This document shows positions 14,211-21,658 of a stretch of 22,375 bases of DNA, piece by piece. The notes under the pieces were generated by a model. It searched no databases and was not told the origin of the DNA. It saw only the letters and a list, made by a program, of their open reading frames with translations. The DNA comes from a virus. The stretch is taken from IMG/VR virus record IMGVR_UViG_3300025889_011410, positions 1-22,375 of that record. The stretch is one strand, 5' to 3'. Both the position numbers and the translations under genes were made by a program. Positions within the stretch are counted from its first letter, which is position 1, and each line of letters starts with the position of its first letter.

Positions 14211-15553
14211 TAAAACTTGTGTTATTTGACTTGGATGGCGTGTTGGTAGATGCCAAAGAAATTCATTATGAAGCATTAAATTCTGCTTTGCCTTATGGAT
14301 ATAAAATTACCAGAGAAGAACATCGCAACATTTATGATGGTAAAAAGACACGTGACAAATTGAAACTGCTAACAGAGAACAAAAATCTCCCAGTTGAATT
14401 ACACGAACAGATATTCACAACAAAACAGCAGAAAACTGTTGAGATGATGAATGACATATCTTTAAATCAACCTGCAATAAATCTGTTTAGATATCTGGAA
14501 AGCAAAGGATATCTAATTGGTGTTTGTTCTAACAGTATTCGTAGGACTTTATTAACTGCACTATCTAAGTCCGGATTGATAGAATATTGCTCTGTTATAT
14601 TGTCAAACGAAGATGTTAAGAACGCAAAACCTCATCCTGAAATATATTGGAAGGCAATGTCAATGATGAGTGTCTTGCCTGAAGAAACGATTATTGTTGA
14701 AGACAGTCCTGTTGGGTTAAAAGCAGCGGAACGTTCTAGGGCAAATTACATCAGGGTAGAAAACACAAAAGAAGTTACGATTGAAAACATTGTGCCAAGA
14801 CTACAAGGGAAGAACGTCAAAAACATCTGGAGTGATGAAAAATTGAATGTACTCATTCCAATGGCAGGGGCAGGATCAAGATTCAAAGACGCAGGTTATG
14901 TATTCCCAAAACCTCTGATTGACGTGAACGGCAAACCAATGATACAGGTAGTTGTTGAGAACATTGGTCTTGATGCAAATTACATTTTTGTCTGCCAGAA
15001 AAAACATCGCGAACAATTCCATCTAGACAACATGCTTCCTCTAATCGAACCTGGATGTAAAATCGTTGAAACAAATGGTGTAACTGAAGGAGCAGCATGT
15101 ACTGCATTGCTCGCGAAGGAATACATTGACAACGATAATCCGTTGTTTTTTGCTAACAGCGATCAGTTTGTTGAATGGAATCCTGTTGATTTCATGTATG
15201 ATATGCAAGAGTCAGATGCTGATGGTGGAATTGTGATATTTAAATCGACGCATCCTAAGTGGTCATTTGCCAAAGTCGACCCAAAAACTGGATTGGTCAC
15301 TGAGGTTGCGGAAAAGAATCCGATCAGTGATTGTGCAACTGTCGGATTTTATTATTGGAAGCATGGTTCTGATTTTGTGAAATATGCAGAGCAAATGATT
15401 GAAGATAATGTCCGAGTCAACAACGAGTTCTATGTTTGCCCTGTATTCAATCACGCAATCAAAGATGGTAAGAAAATCCGAGTGCATTGTGTTCATGGAA
15501 TGTGGGGACTTGGAACTCCGGAAGATTTGGAAAGATTTATAAAGGAACATTAA
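14207..15553 (+). CDS. Bifunctional HAD phosphatase/phosphomutase-like + sugar-1-phosphate nucleotidyltransferase fusion
   Basis: The first ~205 residues are a HAD-IA domain. It has FDLDGVLVD at 7-15 (D8, D10), H20, S108 in CSNS, K141 in AKPHPE and EDSPVG at 165-170. These match beta-phosphoglucomutase in order and nearly in numbering. Residues ~210-448 are a nucleotidyltransferase with IPMAGAGSRF at 217-226, FPKPLIDV at 233-240, and an ANSDQ at 316-320 where the metal-binding Asp lies. The pair could interconvert a sugar phosphate and then activate it to a nucleotide sugar. There is no frameshift at the junction near codon 205, so this is a real fusion, not two genes. Mutase versus phosphatase activity cannot be decided. 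Confidence 0.88.
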   Translation: MIKLVLFDLDGVLVDAKEIHYEALNSALPYGYKITREEHRNIYDGKKTRDKLKLLTENKNLPVELHEQIFTTKQQKTVEMMNDISLNQPAINLFRYLESKGYLIGVCSNSIRRTLLTALSKSGLIEYCSVILSNEDVKNAKPHPEIYWKAMSMMSVLPEETIIVEDSPVGLKAAERSRANYIRVENTKEVTIENIVPRLQGKNVKNIWSDEKLNVLIPMAGAGSRFKDAGYVFPKPLIDVNGKPMIQVVVENIGLDANYIFVCQKKHREQFHLDNMLPLIEPGCKIVETNGVTEGAACTALLAKEYIDNDNPLFFANSDQFVEWNPVDFMYDMQESDADGGIVIFKSTHPKWSFAKVDPKTGLVTEVAEKNPISDCATVGFYYWKHGSDFVKYAEQMIEDNVRVNNEFYVCPVFNHAIKDGKKIRVHCVHGMWGLGTPEDLERFIKEH

Positions 15554-16227
15554 TGGATATTCTATTACAACACTACACTGGAGATCTTGGAGAACTAGAG
15601 ATATTGTCTAGCGAGAACATATCTGCATATGCTAACAAAATAGGTGCAGAGTATGAGTTAGTCCTTGGAAATAAATTCAGACCAAATCTAGCACCGCAGA
15701 TTCAAAAACTCGTGATGTTAGATGAGAAATATGATGAGTATGATTATGTCGTAATGGTTGACATTGATATGTTTGTTCGCAAAGGTATGAATGAGAATGT
15801 GATTACTGATATTTCTGGAGTTGGGATGTATTGCGACATACAGCAAAATTTACACGCTGGTCTACACCGCAAATATCCAATGATGACATCGATGTCATCA
15901 CCCTATTGGGGTGGCGCAATATACAGACTGAATCGCGACCAGAGAATTGCGCTCAGAAAACAAATTCCTCAGATAGAGAACAAGATGCAGGAATTCAATA
16001 ATTATCTGGTGGATGAAGGCATCATGTCTGTCTTAGCATTTTATGCTGGTATGAAAATAAATGAAGAGACAGTTCTACCAGGTAATTATAAATGGTGTCA
16101 TTGTAGTTACAGACCTGGAATCGAAAATGCTGCAATGATACACATACGAACTAAAACAACTATGACTGGAAACAAGAGACCAAAAATTGAGAATTACAGA
16201 AGTTTAGTTGAGAGAAACCTGATATGA
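15553..16227 (+). CDS. GT8-like glycosyltransferase (copy 2)
   Basis: The 224-residue protein starts MDILLQHYTGDLGELE and includes SAYANKIGAEYEL, which closely matches EKYAAKIGAEYYF in the next gene, and YVVMVDIDMFVRKG with DID at 70-72. SSPYWGGAIYRLNRDQ at 115-130 takes the place of the family xNxG loop. The start ATG lies in the preceding stop (TAATG); an upstream in-frame start at 15487 would overlap the fusion gene by 67 bases and is rejected. It and the following gene form a tandem paralogous pair. Confidence 0.8.
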   Translation: MDILLQHYTGDLGELEILSSENISAYANKIGAEYELVLGNKFRPNLAPQIQKLVMLDEKYDEYDYVVMVDIDMFVRKGMNENVITDISGVGMYCDIQQNLHAGLHRKYPMMTSMSSPYWGGAIYRLNRDQRIALRKQIPQIENKMQEFNNYLVDEGIMSVLAFYAGMKINEETVLPGNYKWCHCSYRPGIENAAMIHIRTKTTMTGNKRPKIENYRSLVERNLI

Positions 16228-17006
16228 AAAATCTCATCTTTCAGTACTGGAACGGAAGAGTAAATAATTGCGCAAAAGAAAGCAAAAAAACAATGGAGAA
16301 ATATGCTGCTAAGATAGGAGCAGAATATTATTTCGCAGAGAATGCTAACTGGTCTAAAACACATGGTGCCTATTATGATGCGTTTCGTCCAGTCTATGAT
16401 GATATGTTTTTAGAATATGACAATGTCCTGTATCTTGACATGGATGTATTTGCGATGGATGGATTTGAAGACAATATATTTGACGAACAAGTAGAATATG
16501 TTGGTATCTGTGAAGAAATGCTACAACCATGGATACGCGAGACAATGACAGTTGGTGGTTGTATCAACGCAAAAAATGATGAGTTGTGGGAACAATGCCT
16601 ACAGCAGTTGACACCACTAAAATTGCCAAGAGACAGTAAAGGAAGGCACAGGATATTTAACTCTGGTGTTGTTCTTTACACAAATGCAGGATTGCGTAAA
16701 TGTAGGGAAAAGTTCATTCCGTTTGCTGATTATGTAAACACAGTAGCAAGAGCAGGATTAGGAAGATTTTATCAATTAGACCAGAACTACTTGAATTGTA
16801 ATTTATTTAATGGTACAATTGAACCTACGATAATTGATAATAGATTTAATGCTCAGATACATTACATACGAGGAGACAAACCTGGGATCAATGATGAGCG
16901 AAAGGGAAGGAAATGCCTTGTTCACATGCAATTATCTGGATCAAATGATTGGGATGCTCAACAACTCTGGGAGAAAGTAAACATGCCTGTGAGTTTGTGG
17001 AAGTGA
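16224..17006 (+). CDS. GT8-like glycosyltransferase (copy 3)
   Basis: The 260-residue protein opens MKNLIFQYWNGRVNNCAKE, has EKYAAKIGAEY at 25-35, DNVLYLDMDVF with DMD at 72-74, GRHRIFNSGVVLY (140-152) as the conserved xNxG loop, DQN at 186-188 as the acidic acceptor-side pair, and IHYIRGDKPG at 212-221 with the late histidine. This is the fullest GT8-like set in the window. A retaining transferase using a UDP-sugar is expected. Its stop overlaps a GTG start for the pyruvyl transferase. Confidence 0.85.
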   Translation: MKNLIFQYWNGRVNNCAKESKKTMEKYAAKIGAEYYFAENANWSKTHGAYYDAFRPVYDDMFLEYDNVLYLDMDVFAMDGFEDNIFDEQVEYVGICEEMLQPWIRETMTVGGCINAKNDELWEQCLQQLTPLKLPRDSKGRHRIFNSGVVLYTNAGLRKCREKFIPFADYVNTVARAGLGRFYQLDQNYLNCNLFNGTIEPTIIDNRFNAQIHYIRGDKPGINDERKGRKCLVHMQLSGSNDWDAQQLWEKVNMPVSLWK

Positions 17007-17701
17007 AAGTAAAATGGTGGCGTGAACCAGAAAACTTTGGTGATGTTTTAACACCAAAATTGCTGGAACACTTCAACATAAAATATGAATATGTCGATGA
17101 CGTCAACAGAGCAGAGGCAATTGTAATTGGATCAATCGCTCGACTTGCTCTCGCTGGTCAGAAAGTGTATGGTTCTGGATGTATTAGAAAGAACGAAACA
17201 TTAAATCCCAAAGTCATTTGGAAATTTGTGAGAGGACCACTAACAAGACAACAAGTGCTGGACAATGGTGGTAGTTGCCCAGAGATATATGGTGATGCTG
17301 CGCTTCTGCTTCCTGACTTCTGTCCAGCAGAAGAAAAGAAATATAAGATAGGTGTTGTTCCGCACTATTCAGATTATGGCATAATAAAACATTGTTATCC
17401 TGAATACAAAGTGATAGATGTTGTTGGAGATCCAATACGAGTAGCAAAAGAAATTTCATCTTGCGAGTACATTATCTCTAGCAGTCTTCATGGTATTATT
17501 GCAGCGCATGCTTATGGCATACCTGCTGCTTGGGTCAAGTGGGGAAAGTTGTGGGGTGATGATACAAAATTTTATGACTACTTTGCTTCTGTTGGAATTG
17601 ATGATCCACCAATATCTGAATCAGGGAAAACACCAACATACATTGATCCAGGAAAAATAGACATGGATCCTGTCAGGGAGATATTTAATGAAAATTTATA
17701 A
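17003..17701 (+). CDS. Polysaccharide pyruvyl transferase
   Basis: The 232-residue product, started at GTG 17003 (GTGA overlap with the stop before it), reads MKVKWWREPENFGDVLTPKL, the normal opening of the family. An upstream in-frame ATG at 16949 would add residues with no family match. NFGD at 11-14, RGPLTRQQVL at 78-87, GDAALLL at 97-103 and SSSLHGIIAAHAYGIP at 159-174 form the family core, including the donor-side His. The enzyme adds a ketal-linked pyruvate from phosphoenolpyruvate to a sugar, making it acidic. The family occurs in bacterial exopolysaccharide and cell-wall polymers. Finding it in a phage glycan cassette is notable. It overlaps the next gene by 14 bases. Confidence 0.9.
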   Translation: MKVKWWREPENFGDVLTPKLLEHFNIKYEYVDDVNRAEAIVIGSIARLALAGQKVYGSGCIRKNETLNPKVIWKFVRGPLTRQQVLDNGGSCPEIYGDAALLLPDFCPAEEKKYKIGVVPHYSDYGIIKHCYPEYKVIDVVGDPIRVAKEISSCEYIISSSLHGIIAAHAYGIPAAWVKWGKLWGDDTKFYDYFASVGIDDPPISESGKTPTYIDPGKIDMDPVREIFNENL

Positions 17702-18263
17702 ACACGAATCTTACGAAGAATATGTCAAAGCACAAACAAAGACCAATAAAAGTAAAATCAAATGGGTGTATGCAAATCCAGAAAAGATAAGAAGGATTTG
17801 TGAAGACAATCCCGATTGTAAATTTGTAATCTGTCATGGCACAAGAAATGGTTCGGAACAAAAATTTTTTAAAAAACATCTTCCGAACGCAGAAATTATA
17901 GGAACAGAAATTAGTGATAATGCTGAAACGTTCGAAATGACTGTTCAACACGATTTTTCTATTCCAAAAGAAGAATGGATAGGAAAGGCAGATATTGTTT
18001 ATTCTAATGCATTTGATCACTCGAACGTGCCAGAAAAAACGATACAAACTTGGAAAGATCAGCTGAGCAAATCAGGAAGACTATATTTAGAATATAGTGA
18101 AAAAGATAGTGTCTGTGAACCAGCAGATTGTTTAGATGCAACAGAATCTGAAGTCATTGAATTGTTACAAAAGAACGGTTTTGAGATTATTGATAGATTT
18201 CATGGAAGTAAAACTGCAAAAGTTTTGGTTTGTGTAATTAAGGAGAGCGATTTAGATGATTAA
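17688..18263 (+). CDS. SAM methyltransferase-fold protein
   Basis: The 191-residue protein has FVICHGTRNGSEQKFFKK at 46-63 (motif I, with a long helix start), IGTEISDNA at 71-79 (acidic end of strand two) and ADIVYSNAFDHSNVPEKTI at 101-119 (motif IV/post-I), then SGRLYLEYSE at 129-138. This is a class I SAM fold, possibly for sugar methylation. The motif I glycines are fewer than usual (CHGTRNG), so binding to SAM is likely but not proven. It starts 14 bases before the pyruvyl transferase stop with CAGGGAG upstream. Confidence 0.72.
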   Translation: MKIYKHESYEEYVKAQTKTNKSKIKWVYANPEKIRRICEDNPDCKFVICHGTRNGSEQKFFKKHLPNAEIIGTEISDNAETFEMTVQHDFSIPKEEWIGKADIVYSNAFDHSNVPEKTIQTWKDQLSKSGRLYLEYSEKDSVCEPADCLDATESEVIELLQKNGFEIIDRFHGSKTAKVLVCVIKESDLDD

Positions 18264-18840
18264 TGCAAAACTAGACCATGTAAAAACTCTACCTGAGTTT
18301 TATACTGAGATACGCAAACAACACGAAGAAGCGCACGGACATGATTATTGCTGGCAGCACGATGCCATGCAAAAACTCATGAAAGAATGTGATACATATA
18401 AAGAACTTGGTACACATCAAGGAGCGAGCGCTGCTGCTGCCTGTCTTACCAATCCAAAGAAAGTCACACTGATAGACATTGACTTGCACCGCTGGCGTCC
18501 ATTTGAGCAGATATTCCTTGACTATTGCGAAGAGAATAATATAGAATTTAAAGCAAAGGAAATGTCTTCTGTTGACCAAGAATCTGCTGGACTCACTGAC
18601 TTATTATTAATTGACAGCAACCATCAACCACATCATTTAGTAGCGGAGTTACAATTACATGCCAAAACTGTTCAAAAATACATTGTGTTGCATGACACCT
18701 CTCGATTGTTTGGTAGACCAGATGAGAGATTATATCAAGTTGCTGAACAATTCTGTTCAGGAATAACACCTTGGGTTATTAAATTCCGAGAGAAAGCAAA
18801 CGTAGGATACACGGTACTGCAAAATACATTAAACACATGA
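18256..18840 (+). CDS. CmcI/Methyltransf_24-like methyltransferase
   Basis: The 194-residue protein has KELGTHQGASAAAA at 49-62 (motif I), TLIDID at 71-76, DLLLIDSNHQPHHLVAEL at 115-132 and IVLHDTS at 143-149. The acidic and His residues (D120, H123, H146, D147) fit the metal-dependent O-methyltransferase site of the cephalosporin-hydroxylase/rhamnosyl-O-methyltransferase type. Such enzymes methylate sugar hydroxyls in O-antigens and other glycans. It is related in layout to the gene at 4264. It overlaps the neighbours by eight and four bases. Confidence 0.8.
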   Translation: MINAKLDHVKTLPEFYTEIRKQHEEAHGHDYCWQHDAMQKLMKECDTYKELGTHQGASAAAACLTNPKKVTLIDIDLHRWRPFEQIFLDYCEENNIEFKAKEMSSVDQESAGLTDLLLIDSNHQPHHLVAELQLHAKTVQKYIVLHDTSRLFGRPDERLYQVAEQFCSGITPWVIKFREKANVGYTVLQNTLNT

Positions 18841-19559
18841 AAGCGAAAGTAATTACATTAAAATATTATGGACCATCAGAAGCAGCAGCAGAGCATTGTA
18901 TACAATCAGCAAAAGATATACATGTAACAAAATACTCTGCATTCACGCAGAGTGCTGCTATGAGAACTTTGACTGAAGAGGGATTGAAGTGGAATTATCC
19001 TTGGGATGGTCGGCAAATTGTAGACATACAAAGTGGACTCATCAAAACAGGATATGCGACAAATGTACGAGAGAAACGAATCGCATGTTTTCTCTCACAC
19101 TATTTTCTCTGGAAAGAATGTGCTGAAACTGATGAGGATTTTATTATCCTAGAACACGATGCACATTTTGAGAGGAGAGTCCCGCTTGATGTGTTAGAAA
19201 AGAGCGACAAGACAGTAATTGCATTGAATCGCCCACAACCAGGTGCCACTCCAAAAGCAGACATATATGCACGCGAGATAAGACATCAAATCAAACAGGG
19301 CACACCTGCTGCCTCACCACCAAAAGTGTATGACATTCCATATGTCAATGAGGATAAGAGGCATCCAGCTGGATTGCCAGGAAACTCAGCATATTATATC
19401 AAACCAGCAGGTGCTAGAAAATTAATATCACTGGCCAAAGAGTATGGTGCTTGGCCAAATGATGCTTTAATGTGTAAACAATTGATGCCTGGACAACTGG
19501 GTATTCTCTGGCCAAATGTAACACGAGTACAACCAGCAATATCAACGACAACACTATGA
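18837..19559 (+). CDS. GT25-like glycosyltransferase (copy 4)
   Basis: The 240-residue product has KVITLKYYGPSE at its N terminus, REKRIACFLSHYFLWKEC at 78-95, the metal-binding LEHDAHF at 105-111, and GLPGNSAYYIKPAGARKLI before a late PNDALM. These are the family 25 elements in the usual order. The middle carries an extra insert between strand and acid motif (about residues 130-175) not present in the neighbours. It would transfer a hexose. Start and stop overlap the neighbours by four bases. Confidence 0.84.
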   Translation: MKAKVITLKYYGPSEAAAEHCIQSAKDIHVTKYSAFTQSAAMRTLTEEGLKWNYPWDGRQIVDIQSGLIKTGYATNVREKRIACFLSHYFLWKECAETDEDFIILEHDAHFERRVPLDVLEKSDKTVIALNRPQPGATPKADIYAREIRHQIKQGTPAASPPKVYDIPYVNEDKRHPAGLPGNSAYYIKPAGARKLISLAKEYGAWPNDALMCKQLMPGQLGILWPNVTRVQPAISTTTL

Positions 19560-20197
19560 AATCTTTTGTAATAACAATCAAAGCAATCGACCGATCATTC
19601 AATGCAGCGAAACGTTGCATTGACTCAATGCCCGAACATAACATACAGATGTTTGATGCAATAACACCAAAAGATGATCCATTTAAGATGATGATGGATA
19701 AAAAAATCCCCATCGAGAAATTCCAAGAGGAATACTCATATCTTGAGTCATGCGTATCTGCATTCTTGAGTCACCACACTCTCTGGGAAATGTGCGCAGA
19801 AGACAATGAAGAATACATGATATTTGAACACGATGCAGTTGCAGTTGGCACAGTTCCTATGTTAATGTCATATGACAAAGTCATTTCTTTGGGGAAACCA
19901 AGTTATGGCAAATTCAATACGCCAAACTTCTTTGGTCCTGGTCCATTAACTTCTAAACGTTATTTTCCTGGAGCGCATGCATACAGGATGAAACCAAGCG
20001 GTGCGCGGTTGTTAATAGAAAAAGCAAAGACATCTGCCGCACCAACTGATGTGTTTCTTTGTACAGCCAATTTCTCATGGTTGCAAGAATTTTATCCATG
20101 GCCAGTTGAGGCAAGAGACAATTTCTCAACAATTCAGAGAACACGAGGGTGTCTGGCTAAACACTCATGGAACGATCAATACGAACTGATTAGATGA
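19556..20197 (+). CDS. GT25-like glycosyltransferase (copy 5)
   Basis: The 213-residue protein has SFVITIKAIDRSF, FDAITPKD at 33-40, SCVSAFLSHHTLWEMC at 65-80, the metal-binding FEHDAV at 90-95, PGAHAYRMKPSGARLLIEK and PTDVFL. It is clearly a paralog of the gene before it (LSHHTLWEMCAE against LSHYFLWKECAE, and KPSGARLL against KPAGARKL). The two may have arisen by tandem duplication and act in turn on the same glycan. Start ATG overlaps the preceding stop. Confidence 0.84.
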   Translation: MKSFVITIKAIDRSFNAAKRCIDSMPEHNIQMFDAITPKDDPFKMMMDKKIPIEKFQEEYSYLESCVSAFLSHHTLWEMCAEDNEEYMIFEHDAVAVGTVPMLMSYDKVISLGKPSYGKFNTPNFFGPGPLTSKRYFPGAHAYRMKPSGARLLIEKAKTSAAPTDVFLCTANFSWLQEFYPWPVEARDNFSTIQRTRGCLAKHSWNDQYELIR

Positions 20198-21009
20198 AAA
20201 CTGTTGTTTGTTTTGAGGGACAATTCAGATCACAATTTGCTCGATATACTCAAAAGTCAGTTGACAGGGTAAAGAAAGCATTTGACAAATCAACAGAACC
20301 AGTTGAGTTCTTGTACACCACATGGACAAGTAGTCCAATTCGCAATTATGTGTTTAGCGAAGCAAAAAATGTGATATATTATGAAGAACCAATTGTCGAT
20401 TACAGTCCATATAAAGACAATCCTCATGCAGTAAAAACTCCAAGATACCAAAGAAGAGTTTTAGATACAGACGAAACCCGAGTAAACAGACATAAACATC
20501 AAACCAAACAGATACTGATGCATAATTATTTGATGCGTGATCTTGAAATACCATCAAAAGCAACAGTTGTTAGAATGCGATGGGATTCAGTTATAGGAAG
20601 AAATTTAAACCTCGCTCGGATTGCTAAATTTTCTTTTAGAGAACAATCAGTTGTTACAGTTGCTAACAGATGGGTCTACCCTGACAGGGAAACATATAGA
20701 GATATAGATAAAATCAGTTTAGGAGGACATTGGAATTATCCTTTTGATCTACAGGAAGCAAGTAATGGTGAATGGTTTCTAGCGAAATTTCCTGAGTTTT
20801 GGATGTACGACTATGGACTCACGTTCCATCCAAGAAGAAGATGGGATGTTGATTATATAAATGAACTTCACAAAACTAAAAAATTGCTAGCAGCAGATTA
20901 TGGATGGTACCAGGCATTCCAATTAGAAACTAACATTCCATGGCATCATTTTGATGGTGGTGCTGCATTATTAAGAACACAATTATCTAGAAACATATTT
21001 GATGAGTAA
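20194..21009 (+). CDS. Unassigned glycan-cassette protein, possible GT-A-like transferase
   Basis: The 271-residue protein begins VVCFEGQFRSQ, then LYTTWTSSP at 40-48, HKHQTKQILMHNYLMRD at 100-116 and ATVVRMRWDSVIG at 123-135. This order (surface strand, QT/helix, RxxxD strand) recalls WavE-like LPS proteins, where a charged D follows a strand, but I cannot confirm a family. GGHWNYPF and EFWMYDYGLTFHP are other notable blocks. It has no signal peptide or membrane segment. Being embedded among transferases argues for a glycan role. Start lies in the preceding stop (ATGA). Confidence 0.6.
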   Translation: MKTVVCFEGQFRSQFARYTQKSVDRVKKAFDKSTEPVEFLYTTWTSSPIRNYVFSEAKNVIYYEEPIVDYSPYKDNPHAVKTPRYQRRVLDTDETRVNRHKHQTKQILMHNYLMRDLEIPSKATVVRMRWDSVIGRNLNLARIAKFSFREQSVVTVANRWVYPDRETYRDIDKISLGGHWNYPFDLQEASNGEWFLAKFPEFWMYDYGLTFHPRRRWDVDYINELHKTKKLLAADYGWYQAFQLETNIPWHHFDGGAALLRTQLSRNIFDE

Positions 21010-21658
21010 ATTTAAACAAGCATTCATAACAGGATGCGACGAAAACACTGAATGGCAACTTGAATGGTTTATTAAAAATTTCAAGAAGCACACTTCTACA
21101 CCAATTATACTCGCAGATTTCGGTATGTCTCCCGATCTTAGAAAGAAGATGTTTCTAACTAGGAAAGTTGATGACATAATTGATGTTCCCAAACAATTTG
21201 CAAATGGTTGGTTTCTTAAACCTAAAGCAATGCTCAAAGCAGATGCTGACGAGACGTGTTGGATTGACACTGACATACAAGTGTTAAAAGACATGAGTGG
21301 TGTCTTCAATTACATAGAGGATGAAAAGTTGGGAATGGTTCGAGACAATCCATGGACTATTCGCCAACAGGAAACTTGGCATAACTCTGGAATTGTAGTG
21401 TTTCGCAACAAACCACTCATTCTTAAAATGTGGGCAGAGCGTTGTGCTCTAAATCCTAGCAGGGGAGATCAGGAAGTGTTGCATCCCATGGTTGGGCAAG
21501 GAATTGGTCGACTCAGATATATTAGCGAAGTTCCCAATATATACAATTGGTTGCGTATACAAATTCTTGATGGACAGGACGACCCAAACAAGAAATGCAT
21601 ACACTGGACTGGGCAACAAGGCAAACTGGAAATAAGGAAATTGATTTATAATGAGTAA
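21002..21658 (+). CDS. GT8-like glycosyltransferase (copy 4)
   Basis: The 218-residue protein has TPIILADFGMS at 33-43, TCWIDTDIQVL with the metal-binding DTD at 89-91, WHNSGIVVFRN at 126-136 as the xNxG loop, GDQEVLH at 155-161 and CIHWTGQQGK at 199-208 with the late His. These are the usual GT8 signatures. It differs from the other three GT8-like copies in its N-terminal sequence. ATG 21002 is chosen over TTG 20999. Its stop overlaps the last gene. Confidence 0.82.
   Translation: MSKFKQAFITGCDENTEWQLEWFIKNFKKHTSTPIILADFGMSPDLRKKMFLTRKVDDIIDVPKQFANGWFLKPKAMLKADADETCWIDTDIQVLKDMSGVFNYIEDEKLGMVRDNPWTIRQQETWHNSGIVVFRNKPLILKMWAERCALNPSRGDQEVLHPMVGQGIGRLRYISEVPNIYNWLRIQILDGQDDPNKKCIHWTGQQGKLEIRKLIYNE

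Noticed and set aside
17685-18047. 120-codon minus-strand open frame, strongly hydrophobic/aromatic in translation
   Set aside because: Hydrophobic look arises from antisense reading of Lys/Glu-rich codons in the methyltransferase gene; it would be the only minus-strand gene in a fully plus-strand array.
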